Assembly: GCA_025458025.1 (NCBI GenBank)
Contig: JALOTF010000009.1
Coordinates: 1 to 47,519 of the forward strand
Length of the DNA stretch: 47,519 nucleotides
From: Beijerinckiaceae bacterium
GTDB taxonomy: Bacteria > Pseudomonadota > Alphaproteobacteria > Rhizobiales > Beijerinckiaceae
Direction: 5' to 3'
The notes under the pieces were generated by a model, which ran no database searches, was not told where the DNA came from, and saw only the letters and a program-made list of their open reading frames with translations. Positions within the stretch are counted from its first letter, which is position 1, and every line of letters starts with the position of its first letter. Position numbers and translations under genes: made by a program. Of the stretch, positions 1-6,546 are shown piece by piece.

Positions 1-62
1 CCGCAGGCCAGCAGGTCCTCATACGAGAAACTCGACTGCCGCGCCGTCCCATCCGCACCCAT
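1..62 (-). CDS. fabA: 3-hydroxydecanoyl-ACP dehydratase/isomerase, N-terminal fragment
   Basis: Only the first ~20 codons lie in the window; the gene runs off the left edge. The translation from the ATG at 62 contains QSSFSYEDLLACG, which resembles the N-terminus of FabA (Rhizobium-type SSYNYEEILACG). FabA makes the cis-double bond in unsaturated fatty acid synthesis. Its placement head-to-head with irr is, from memory, a conserved arrangement in Hyphomicrobiales (irr next to fabA-fabB), and this supports the call. Seen: the short peptide and the divergent orientation. Inferred: identity of the whole gene. The main uncertainty is the short length. Confidence 0.72.
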   Translation of the reverse strand, partial: MGADGTARQSSFSYEDLLAC

Positions 63-261
63 CGTGCCTTGTCCTTCTTCAGCCCGTTTTCGTCACCCGG
101 TTGCCAAGAGCCGAGCGTCTGACGCCCGTTTAGACCAAGCGCGCGGGAAGCCATAACGGAATTTGCACGAGATCAACGATTTTTGCAGCCTTTTCAGCTC
201 ATGCTGCGGCAGGCTCGCGAGCGATCTTGTCTCGCGGCCAGCGGAGGGCTAGTTAAGGCGC
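63..261. promoter_or_regulatory. Divergent fabA/irr intergenic region
   Basis: This ~200 bp spacer must hold the promoters of fabA (leftward) and irr (rightward). It is less GC-rich near 155-200. I looked for an Irr-type iron control element (a TTTAGAA/TTCTAAA-like palindrome) and did not find a convincing one. No promoter hexamers are called. Confidence 0.4.
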
Positions 262-759
262 ATGGATCAGACTGTTTCCAAGAGCCACGGCCCGGCCAGT
301 TCTGTCGCTCGCGCGAGCGTGCCTCGCGCCTCGGCGAGCCTTGCAGGCTGCCCGGTTCATGACCTGAAGAACCGCCTGCGCGCCGTGGGCCTGCGCCCGA
401 CGCGCCAGCGCGTGGCTTTGGGCTGGCTGCTTTTCGCACGGGGTGATCGCCACCTCACGGCGGAAACCTTGTTCGAGGAAGCCCAGCGGGCCCGCGTGCC
501 GGTTTCGCTCGCGACCATCTACAACACGCTGAACCAGTTCAGCCATGTCGGCCTGCTGCGGCAGATCGCGATGGACGGCACAAAGAGCTATTTCGACACC
601 AACGTGACCGACCACCACCATTTCTTCGTCGAGGGCGAAGATGGCCTCGTGGATATTCCCGGCCATGATCTCTCGGTCTCGAACTTGCCGGAGCCGCCGG
701 AAGGCATGGAGATCGCGCGCGTGGAAGTGGTCGTGCGTTTGCGGAAGAAGGGCGCTTAA
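262..759 (+). CDS. irr: Irr, heme-responsive Fur-family iron regulator
   Basis: 165 aa Fur-superfamily regulator. The winged-helix DNA-binding part is at about residues 35-100 (GLRPTRQRVALG, then SLATIYNTLNQF). The dimerisation/metal region has DTNVTDHHHFF with a His triplet at 118-120, typical of Irr rather than Fur. Residues 29-34 read GCPVHD: Cys30-Pro31 matches the heme regulatory motif near Cys29 of Bradyrhizobium Irr, which drives heme-dependent degradation; Irr from Rhizobium lacks it. Known role: the protein controls iron uptake and heme synthesis under low iron. The ATG at 262 is preceded by AAGG; an upstream start is not needed. Position next to fabA supports the assignment. Confidence 0.92.
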   Translation: MDQTVSKSHGPASSVARASVPRASASLAGCPVHDLKNRLRAVGLRPTRQRVALGWLLFARGDRHLTAETLFEEAQRARVPVSLATIYNTLNQFSHVGLLRQIAMDGTKSYFDTNVTDHHHFFVEGEDGLVDIPGHDLSVSNLPEPPEGMEIARVEVVVRLRKKGA

Positions 760-767
760 CGCGCCTT
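748..767. terminator. Possible bidirectional terminator between irr and the SH3 gene
   Basis: The two genes converge with their stops 6 bp apart. An imperfect stem, AAGGGCG (748-754) with CGCGCCTT (760-767), overlaps both stop codons and has one bulged base. The flanking T-tracts are short, so this is only a weak candidate. Confidence 0.3.
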
Positions 768-1341
768 ACTTCACCCGCTCTTCCGGGTAGACGCCCCAGA
801 CGGCGTTCTTCTTCAGGAAACCCTTGAAGCCTTCCACCGTCACTTCGCACCAATCAGCCGAGCAGGCCTCGACATTGGCAATCACGCCCGGCTGAAGGCG
901 CGCGACGACAGTGCTGGTCTCGCTCTCGCGGGCGAAGAGATCGCGCTCGGGCCGGTCCTTGCCCGCAAGCACGATGACTGTGCGGCGGTTAGAAAGGCGA
1001 CCGAAATACACCCAGCCCTCGGTTGATTCGGAATCGCGCACGCGGCGCCATTGCTCGTGCTCGGCGATCACTTCCACCGGCAGGCCTTCGCGCTTGAAGA
1101 TCCAGCGGATGCGATGGTCCTTGCTCGGGCCCTCGCGCATGGGTGTGTCGGAAGGCTTGAGGCTCACGAAACGCGGGATGGGCTGTTTCGTCACCGGGCC
1201 GATATTCCGGCCGGTGGAGCCGGTCACCTCGTCCGCGATGGCCGCAAAAGAGGGGAAAAGCAGCGCGAAGATCAAAGCAAGGCGGCCGATGCGGGCCCTT
1301 TTGGCACCGCCTTCGCCACCTGCTGGGCTGGAACGGAACAT
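766..1341 (-). CDS. Secreted SH3-domain protein
   Basis: 191 aa from the ATG at 1341, which has GAGG about 8 bp upstream; the open frame extends further but without a better start. There is an N-terminal hydrophobic signal segment (LALIFALLFPSFAAIADE, residues ~21-38). The mature part has two bacterial SH3-like repeats: about 55-115 (PRFVSLKPSDTPMREGPS, then a WRRVRDSEGW-type core) and about 120-185 (LFARESETSTVVARL, then CSADWCEVTVEGFKGFLKK). Such proteins are usually periplasmic and are thought to bind the cell wall or partner proteins; no enzyme motif is visible. It is convergent with irr. The fold is fairly sure; the function is unknown. Confidence 0.82.
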   Translation of the reverse strand: MFRSSPAGGEGGAKRARIGRLALIFALLFPSFAAIADEVTGSTGRNIGPVTKQPIPRFVSLKPSDTPMREGPSKDHRIRWIFKREGLPVEVIAEHEQWRRVRDSESTEGWVYFGRLSNRRTVIVLAGKDRPERDLFARESETSTVVARLQPGVIANVEACSADWCEVTVEGFKGFLKKNAVWGVYPEERVK

Positions 1342-1567
1342 GGTCAACCTCGGATGCACAATGTCATTTGCCGTGAACCCGATTAACGTGGCGTTTACGA
1401 GGCCGACCCGGCGCTTCGCTTTCGGCATGTCGGCGATGCGAGCCGGGTGGTGGAAAGCGCGCGCGGATTGTGCCAAAGGCTAAAAGCGGGAGCTTTCGGG
1501 CTCCCCAAAAATGGCGACGTTCTCCGGAGCATCGCCCCGTGACCACGAAGCGGAAGGGAGCCGTTTC

Positions 1568-2566
1568 ATGCCCAAGGATAAACCGCTCGTCGTTCTGACG
1601 CGCCGTCTCCCCGAGGGAATCGAGGCGCGCATGGCCGAGCTTTTCCGGCTCGAGCGCAACGAGACCGATGCTGCGCCCGATGCGGCCACCCTCGCCGGGT
1701 TGATGGCCCGCGCCGAGGTGCTCGTGCCCACGATCACTGACCGCATCGATGCCGATCTCATCGCCAAGGCCGGCCCGCAATTGCGCTTGATCGCCAATTT
1801 TGGCAACGGCACGGACAATATTGACGTCGCCGCCGCCATGAAGCGCGGCATCACCATCACCAACACACCGGGTGTCCTCACCGAGGATATGGCGGATTTC
1901 ACGCTCGCGATGATGGTCGCGGTGTCGCGCCGGCTCGTGGAGGGCGCGAAGGTCATTCCCGCGGGGCAGTGGCAGGGCTGGTCGCCGGGCTGGATGCTCG
2001 GGCGTCGCATCCACGGCAAGCGCCTGGGCATCATCGGCATGGGGCGCATCGGTCTCGCGGTGGCGCGCCGCGCCCGCGCCTTCGGCCTTCAGGTGCACTA
2101 TCACAATCGCCGCCCCGCCCCGAAGCGCATCGAGGAAGAGGTACAGGCGACCTACTGGGATTCGCTCGATCGCATGCTCGCGCGGATGGATATCGTCTCG
2201 GTGCATTGCCCGCACACGCCCGCGACCTTCCACCTGCTCTCGGCCCGCCGCCTGAAGCTGATGAAGCAGGATGCCTTCCTCATCAACACTGCGCGCGGCG
2301 AGATCGTGGATACCGACGGGCTGATCGATTGCCTCGAACAGGGCACGCTCGCCGGTGCGGCGCTGGATGTGTTCGAGCATGAGCCGGCGGTGAACCCCCG
2401 CCTCGTGACCCTCGCCAATAGCGGGAAGGTGCTGCTCCTGCCGCATATGAGCTCGTCCACGGTCGAAAGCCGCAACGAGATGGGCGAGAAGGTCATCATC
2501 AACATCAAGACCTTCACCGACGGGCATACCCCACCGGATCGAGTGCTGGTGCTGCCGGGCGCGTGA
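1568..2566 (+). CDS. D-2-hydroxyacid dehydrogenase (glyoxylate/hydroxypyruvate reductase type)
   Basis: 332 aa, the usual length of this NAD(P)H-dependent family, which reduces 2-oxoacids such as glyoxylate and hydroxypyruvate. The Rossmann fingerprint GxGxxG is at 157-162 (GIIGMGRIG). The catalytic residues are visible: Arg243 in INTARGE, Glu272 in HEP and His293 in LLPHM. The substrate loop ANFGNGTDNID (76-86) is like GyaR/GhrB enzymes. The ATG at 1568 is preceded by AAGGGAG; the frame stays open upstream to 1511 without a comparable ribosome site. It stands alone and converges with the NDUFA9-like gene. The exact substrate cannot be read from sequence. Confidence 0.88.
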   Translation: MPKDKPLVVLTRRLPEGIEARMAELFRLERNETDAAPDAATLAGLMARAEVLVPTITDRIDADLIAKAGPQLRLIANFGNGTDNIDVAAAMKRGITITNTPGVLTEDMADFTLAMMVAVSRRLVEGAKVIPAGQWQGWSPGWMLGRRIHGKRLGIIGMGRIGLAVARRARAFGLQVHYHNRRPAPKRIEEEVQATYWDSLDRMLARMDIVSVHCPHTPATFHLLSARRLKLMKQDAFLINTARGEIVDTDGLIDCLEQGTLAGAALDVFEHEPAVNPRLVTLANSGKVLLLPHMSSSTVESRNEMGEKVIINIKTFTDGHTPPDRVLVLPGA

Positions 2567-2575
2567 GACGCCCGG
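2555..2575. terminator. Hairpin between convergent genes
   Basis: A perfect 7-bp stem, CCGGGCG (2555-2561) with CGCCCGG (2569-2575), overlaps the stop of the dehydrogenase and lies 10 bp before the end of the converging gene at 2586. It is followed by TTGTG, so the T-tract is poor. A shared terminator is plausible from position and stem strength. Confidence 0.4.
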
Positions 2576-2585
2576 TTGTGCGGGC

Positions 2586-3548
2586 TCAGCGCGCGATCTC
2601 GGCGCGCTCGAACTGCCCGTGCTTGCGGAAGCGATAGAGATAGCCCGGCACGACCGATTCGATCGTCGTCGGCGTGACGCCGAGGCCCGCGAGCGTACGC
2701 TTCTGCGCAATCGCCTCGGCGCTCACCACGTTATCCGTTTCGAGCATGTTGACCTGATCAACCGTGAGCATGGGCGAGGGGAGCAATTCCAGCACGCTCG
2801 CCTGCAGCCGCGCGATCGGGAAGGGCAGCGGCACCAGCGCCCGCGAGCGGCCGGTGGTCGCGAGGATATATTCGAGCAGCGCCTTGAAGCTCTTCACCTC
2901 GGGGCCGCCAAGTTCATAGGTCGCGCCGGGCTTCGCCGCGCCATCCAGCGCACGGGCGATGGCTTCGGCCACGTCACCCACATAAACCGGCTGGAATTTC
3001 GTTTCCCCACCGCCGACCAGCGGCAGGAAGGGCATGAAGCGCGCCATCTGCGCGAAACGGTTGAAGAATTGGTCTTCCGGCCCGAACACGATGGAGGGTC
3101 GCATGATCACCGCCGATGGGAAGGCCGCGAGCGTCGCAGCCTCGCCAGCCGCCTTGGAGCGGGCGTAATCAGCCGGGGACTTTGCATCCGCGCCGATCGC
3201 CGAGACCTGCACGAGGCTCTCCACGCCAGCCTTCGCTGCGGCTTCCGCCACGATGCGGGGGCCCTGCGCCTGCACGGCGGAGAAGGTCTGCCGTCCGCCC
3301 TCATGCAGGATGCCCACGAGGTTCACCACCGCATCCGCACCCTCGACCGCGCGCGCCACCGAATCAGGGTAGCGCAAGTTCGCCTGCACGGCATGGATCT
3401 GCCCGACGACGCCCAGAGGCTGGAGATGGCCCGCGAGATCCGGACGACGCACCGCCGCGCGCACACGCCAGCCGCGCTTCGCGAGCGCCTGCGTGAGATG
3501 CCGCCCGAGAAAGCCCGAGCCCCCGAAAATCGTGACCAGCCGCGCCAT
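2586..3548 (-). CDS. NDUFA9-like NAD(P)-binding protein (atypical SDR)
   Basis: 320 aa. Residues 7-15 (IFGGSGFLG) are the nucleotide-binding loop of extended/atypical short-chain dehydrogenases, and DYARSKAAGE supplies a YxxxK pair. MRPSIVFGPEDQFFNRFAQMARFMPFLPLVGGG is the segment shared with mitochondrial complex I accessory subunit NDUFA9 and its alphaproteobacterial relatives. In bacteria these proteins are annotated as complex I NDUFA9-family or NAD-dependent epimerases; a true complex I role is not shown. The ATG at 3548 is chosen; a TTG two codons upstream is possible. It lies 57 bp downstream of the small membrane protein gene in the same direction, so the two may be co-transcribed. 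Confidence 0.83.
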   Translation of the reverse strand: MARLVTIFGGSGFLGRHLTQALAKRGWRVRAAVRRPDLAGHLQPLGVVGQIHAVQANLRYPDSVARAVEGADAVVNLVGILHEGGRQTFSAVQAQGPRIVAEAAAKAGVESLVQVSAIGADAKSPADYARSKAAGEAATLAAFPSAVIMRPSIVFGPEDQFFNRFAQMARFMPFLPLVGGGETKFQPVYVGDVAEAIARALDGAAKPGATYELGGPEVKSFKALLEYILATTGRSRALVPLPFPIARLQASVLELLPSPMLTVDQVNMLETDNVVSAEAIAQKRTLAGLGVTPTTIESVVPGYLYRFRKHGQFERAEIAR

Positions 3549-3605
3549 CTGCAAACCCCGAGAATTGTGAGAATGCGCCCGGTCTAGTCAATTCGCGCGG
3601 TGCAA

Positions 3606-3980
3606 TCAATCGGTCCAACGGCGAGGGGGTTCAGAACGTGCCGGGCGCGGCCGCACGCGCACCGGCACCAGCGCGCCATGGCCGCCTGTGGAATCATCCG
3701 CGCCGGAATCCCGGGGCTTCGGTATCAGCATGATCGCCCCGCCCATCGCCACGGAGGCAAAGGTGGTGACCGACCCCATTGTGAGAAGCGCCAGCCCGAT
3801 GACCCATTCGCCCGTGCCAGCGAGCAGGTTGCGGATGCCGGCCACATCGATCACGAGAATGCCGACAACGAACAGCACGCCCAAGGCAGCGCCCGCCAGC
3901 CCGTTGACGAGCAGCAGGCGAAAGAGCGGATGGCGGGGCAGCTTTCCACGCGTGGTTTTCGGGCCTGGCAGCGGGTTCAT
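3606..3980 (-). CDS. Small two-helix membrane protein, unknown function
   Basis: 124 aa from the ATG at 3980, preceded on the minus strand by GAGGTGAT. A basic N-terminus is followed by two hydrophobic stretches: about residues 20-45 (LLLVNGLAGAALGVLFVVGI) and about 60-90 (WVIGLALLTMGSVTTFASVA, then AIMLIPK). The tail is Arg/Pro-rich and presumably cytoplasmic. Similar small membrane proteins occur widely in Bradyrhizobium-type genomes, but I do not know a function. It precedes the NDUFA9-like gene and is divergent from the tRNA-Leu gene. The clear ribosome site and membrane pattern make it a probable real gene. Confidence 0.7.
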   Translation of the reverse strand: MNPLPGPKTTRGKLPRHPLFRLLLVNGLAGAALGVLFVVGILVIDVAGIRNLLAGTGEWVIGLALLTMGSVTTFASVAMGGAIMLIPKPRDSGADDSTGGHGALVPVRVRPRPARSEPPRRWTD

Positions 3981-4098
3981 GGCATCACCTCGTGGATGAA
4001 TGAGCATGCTCGAGAAGGTCGGCCTGCAAAGAAGGTTCGGCAAGCCCTGCTTTCGAATATTGACAATCGCCCGCCGACCGATCAGAAGCACGGCCAAG

Positions 4099-4183
4099 GC
4101 CCAGGTGGCGGAATTGGTAGACGCGCTGGTTTCAGGTACCAGTGGGTAACACCGTGGAGGTTCGAGTCCTCTCCTGGGCACCA
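4099..4183 (+). tRNA. tRNA-Leu (CAG)
   Basis: 85 nt class II tRNA with encoded CCA (4181-4183). The acceptor stem GCCCAGG (4099-4105) pairs with CCTGGGC (4173-4179). The anticodon stem CTGGT/ACCAG (4126-4130/4138-4142) encloses the loop TTCAGGT with anticodon CAG at 4133-4135, reading CUG. The T-arm contains GGTTCGAGTCC. A long variable arm, as expected for leucine, lies between. A T-run follows directly at 4184-4188. Confidence 0.97.
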
Positions 4184-4230
4184 TTTTTCTCTTCGCAGAG
4201 ATGCGTCGAGAGCAAAAAATCCCGCAAAAT

Positions 4231-4281
4231 CAACAGATCGAAGCGCCGGCCAAATGTGCCGATCTGCGGGCGCTTTTGTTG
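4231..4281 (+). other. Region with two alternative pairings (possible structured RNA)
   Basis: Structure A pairs CAACA (4231-4235) with TGTTG (4277-4281) and AAGCGCC (4241-4247) with GGCGCTT (4269-4275), ending in a short T-run. Structure B pairs AGATCG (4235-4240) with CGATCT (4260-4265). The two exclude each other. This could be a terminator with an alternative fold, or chance in GC-rich DNA. Confidence 0.22.
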
Positions 4282-4670
4282 ACAGCCAGCAGATTCGTTG
4301 GCCGCGTTGCTGGCCCAGAGCCAGGACAACAACCGAACGGCCAACAATTGCCTTGCTCGATGGGATTACGTCCGCCTTGCCCCGTGTCGGGAGCGATGAA
4401 CCGGCGCGCGCGGACAGCATTGTTCAAAGCGCGCGCAAATGGCGCAATGGTGGGCTCGCGGGGTCAATCCGATGCGCGTTGACGCTAAAATTCTGCCCGC
4501 GCGAAAATTGTGATCGCGACTTATTCCTCATTCGAGCCAATCGAACGAATTTAGCAACAAGAGCCTTCGCCACCTGCGAAGTGCATGACGGTCGCCAAGA
4601 CGATACCCGCATACAGGGGTCGGCTTTGAAGGGTGCCAAGTCGTTGCCGGCCCCACCAGGCGCAACAAGT

Positions 4671-4713
4671 CGGCGGCATCCTATCGAAGCTTTGTTCGAT
4701 AGGATGCCTGCCG
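4671..4713 (-). terminator. Strong hairpin downstream of the chemoreceptor gene
   Basis: A perfect 14-bp inverted repeat, GGCATCCTATCGAA (4675-4688) and TTCGATAGGATGCC (4695-4708), with a 6-nt loop. It extends to 18 bp with one bulged base (4671-4674 with 4710-4713). It lies 41 bp beyond the stop of the leftward chemoreceptor gene. No clear T-tract follows on the minus strand, while the plus strand has CTTGTTTGAT. Terminator or RNA-stabilising hairpin are the simplest readings. Confidence 0.5.
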
Positions 4714-4753
4714 CTTGTTTGATATTCCGCTCGGGCAGCAAAACGGCCGCCGG

Positions 4754-6229
4754 TCAGGCCGCCATGGCCGCAGATTGTGCAATATCCGTGATGCGGGAAT
4801 CGATGCTCCGCGTGGATGACGCCACCGTTTCCATGGCCTGGGAAATCTGATCGACCCCTAACGAGGCCTCTTCCATGTTCCGGGCCATATCGGAGGTGAC
4901 GGCGGCCTGCTCCTCAACCGCGGCCGAGATGTTCACCGAGACCGCGTTGATCTCTGCGATGGTCGTGGCGATGTTTTCGATGGCGTCGTGCACGCTGCGG
5001 CTCGCTTGCTGGAGCCCGCCAATGTGAGAAGAGATCTCGCTCGTGGCACTCGCCGTCTGACCTGCGAGGGTCTTCACTTCGCCTGCAACGACGGCAAAGC
5101 CACGACCGGCTTCGCCAGCGCGCGCGGCCTCGATGGTCGCGTTCAAGGCCAGCAGATTGGTCTGCGAAGCGATGGACGAGATAAGATCGACAACCGCGCC
5201 GATCTTGCCGGCTGCTTGTAGCAGGCCTTCCACAATCGCGCTGGCGGATCGCGCCTGCCCCACCGCATTGTTCGAAATATCGAGCGCGCGGGTGACCTGC
5301 GAGTTGATCTCGGTCACCGAGGCCGCCAGTTGCGACGAACCGGCCGCGACGGCTTGGACATTCTTGGCGGCTTCGATCGCCGCCGCGGCTGAGCCTGTCG
5401 CTCTCTGGTTTGTTTCGGAAACCGCCGCAGCGATGTCTGACAACGCTTCTGAAACACGCCGTTGAGCCTCGGCCCGCAAGGCCTCTGCGCGCTGGCGGTC
5501 TTCCGTAATGTCGGTTGCGAACTTGATGACGCCGACAATACGACCGGCCGCATCGCGCATCGGGTTATAAGCAGCACGAATCCACACGGTGCGCCCGCCT
5601 TTTCCGATCCGCAGATATTCGGCGGACTGGACATTTCCGGCCCGAAGCTCGGCCCAGAACCGCGCATAATCCGGCGAGGCGACCTCGGCGGGATCCACGA
5701 ACATGCTGTGGTGCTTCCCGCGAATCTCTTCGATGTCGTAGCCCAGCGTTTTGCAGAAATTCCCGTTCGCCTCGATCACCTTCCCGTCGAGATCGAATTC
5801 GATCACGGCCTGCGATCGCGCCACGGCGTCCAGTTGGCTGGCGGTGCGCGCCCGCTGTCGCGCCACTTCGGTGACATCGGCGGCCGTCTTGACCACGCCG
5901 ACCACTTTTCCGCCCTTGCGGATGGGATTGTAGCTCCCGTGGATCCAGACTTCCCGTTCGCCCTTGCCTAAGCGCCGGAATTCGGCCTGGAACGTCTTCC
6001 CCGCACGGAGCGCTTCCCAGAATTGACGATACGCATCTTCGGCTTGTTCAGCGGGGGAGACAAACATCGAATGATGCTTTCCGCGGATCTCCTCCAGCGC
6101 GTATCCCATCAGATGAAGGAAGGTCTGGTTCGCTGCCAGGATCCGTCCTTGGGTATCGAATTCGATCATTGCGTTCGTCTGGCCAAGCGCGTCGATGATG
6201 CGCTCTGCGTGGCCCTTTAGTCCAAACAT
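4754..6229 (-). CDS. Soluble tandem-PAS methyl-accepting chemotaxis protein (BdlA-like)
   Basis: 491 aa from the ATG at 6229, with AGGAGGCT just upstream. Two near-duplicate PAS domains (about 8-120 and 131-243) both contain GKHHSMFV and W-I-x-x-x-YNP motifs. A short linker leads to an MCP signalling domain (about 260-491), whose hairpin tip is [20 protein letters not shown]. There is no transmembrane segment, so the receptor should sense a cytoplasmic signal, often redox or oxygen in this PAS group, and pass it to CheA/CheW. This PAS-PAS-MCP order is that of Pseudomonas BdlA, a biofilm-dispersal receptor. The C-terminus SAAMAA lacks a CheR/CheB-binding pentapeptide. No che genes are nearby. 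It sits between tRNA-Leu and an IS3 remnant. The ligand is unknown. Confidence 0.9.
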   Translation of the reverse strand: MFGLKGHAERIIDALGQTNAMIEFDTQGRILAANQTFLHLMGYALEEIRGKHHSMFVSPAEQAEDAYRQFWEALRAGKTFQAEFRRLGKGEREVWIHGSYNPIRKGGKVVGVVKTAADVTEVARQRARTASQLDAVARSQAVIEFDLDGKVIEANGNFCKTLGYDIEEIRGKHHSMFVDPAEVASPDYARFWAELRAGNVQSAEYLRIGKGGRTVWIRAAYNPMRDAAGRIVGVIKFATDITEDRQRAEALRAEAQRRVSEALSDIAAAVSETNQRATGSAAAAIEAAKNVQAVAAGSSQLAASVTEINSQVTRALDISNNAVGQARSASAIVEGLLQAAGKIGAVVDLISSIASQTNLLALNATIEAARAGEAGRGFAVVAGEVKTLAGQTASATSEISSHIGGLQQASRSVHDAIENIATTIAEINAVSVNISAAVEEQAAVTSDMARNMEEASLGVDQISQAMETVASSTRSIDSRITDIAQSAAMAA

Positions 6230-6546
6230 GGGCGAGCCTCCTGCGTCCGATGAGCGCACGTTCGACCAGAAAAATGAATGCGGCTTTAAGTATGTTTGTA
6301 CCGGAAGCGAAATAAAAAATAATGCGAAGGCGGCTCTCCCGGACCACGCGCTTTCGCCTTGGGGCTGAGTTGTTAGCCGCCGATTGTCTCGATCAGCCGG
6401 TTTGCCGGAGGCCATGCGGGTTCAGTGCTGCGGCCATGGCTGACTGATTCGGCATCGCGCAGTCGTGCTCCCCGGTTTCGGTGGGCGGGATGTCACCGAT
6501 CAGCCAGGTCAGACGGCGGTCGTTGAACCAGCCGATCCATTGTCTT
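6230..6546. other. Chemoreceptor upstream region with transposase remnant
   Basis: The part next to the chemoreceptor (about 6270-6330) is AT-rich, including an A/T run near 6310-6320, and should contain its promoter; I could not fix the hexamers. The distal part (6393-6542) is the decayed IS3-family transposase end described separately. No intact gene is present. Confidence 0.5.
6393..6542 (-). pseudogene. IS3-family transposase, C-terminal remnant
   Basis: Read leftward from 6542, the frame gives QWIGWFNDRRL, then LIGDIPP, then [16 protein letters not shown] and a stop at 6393. The WFNxRRL...IGxxPP pattern is the conserved C-terminus of IS3-family OrfB (DDE) transposases, and the L-P-x-x-LRQT tail is often seen just after the OrfB stop near the right end of such elements. 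No start, no catalytic DDE region and no left end are found; the frame meets the end of the RND permease gene at 6547. It is therefore a fragment about 50 codons long. This marks past insertion and deletion between the RND operon and the chemoreceptor. Confidence 0.68.

Larger units (their letters stand above)
4184..4753. other. 570-bp stretch without a convincing gene, downstream of tRNA-Leu
   Basis: No reading frame here has a good start, ribosome site and recognisable protein. Base composition is visibly less GC-biased than the flanks, especially 4480-4560. It contains the paired segments at 4231-4281, a short stem CTTCGC/GCGAAG near 4566-4582 and a strong hairpin at 4671-4713. The 3' side of a tRNA gene is a common integration site, and this stretch may be the eroded edge of an insertion; I found no integrase remnant and no repeat of the tRNA 3' end. 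Confidence 0.5.

Noticed and set aside
63-261. Irr iron control element in the fabA/irr spacer
   Set aside because: No palindrome close enough to the known form was found.
1364-2710. 448-codon open frame antisense to the D-2-hydroxyacid dehydrogenase
   Set aside because: The sense gene has all catalytic motifs and a good ribosome site; the antisense frame has none.
4082-4420. Minus-strand peptide containing GEDSNLHGVTHWYLKP
   Set aside because: This is the well-known spurious translation of the antisense strand of a tRNA-Leu gene.
3600-4850. Long open frame (416 codons) running across the small membrane protein gene, tRNA-Leu and the empty region
   Set aside because: It crosses a certain tRNA gene, is antisense to a better gene and shows no protein family; it is a GC-bias artefact.
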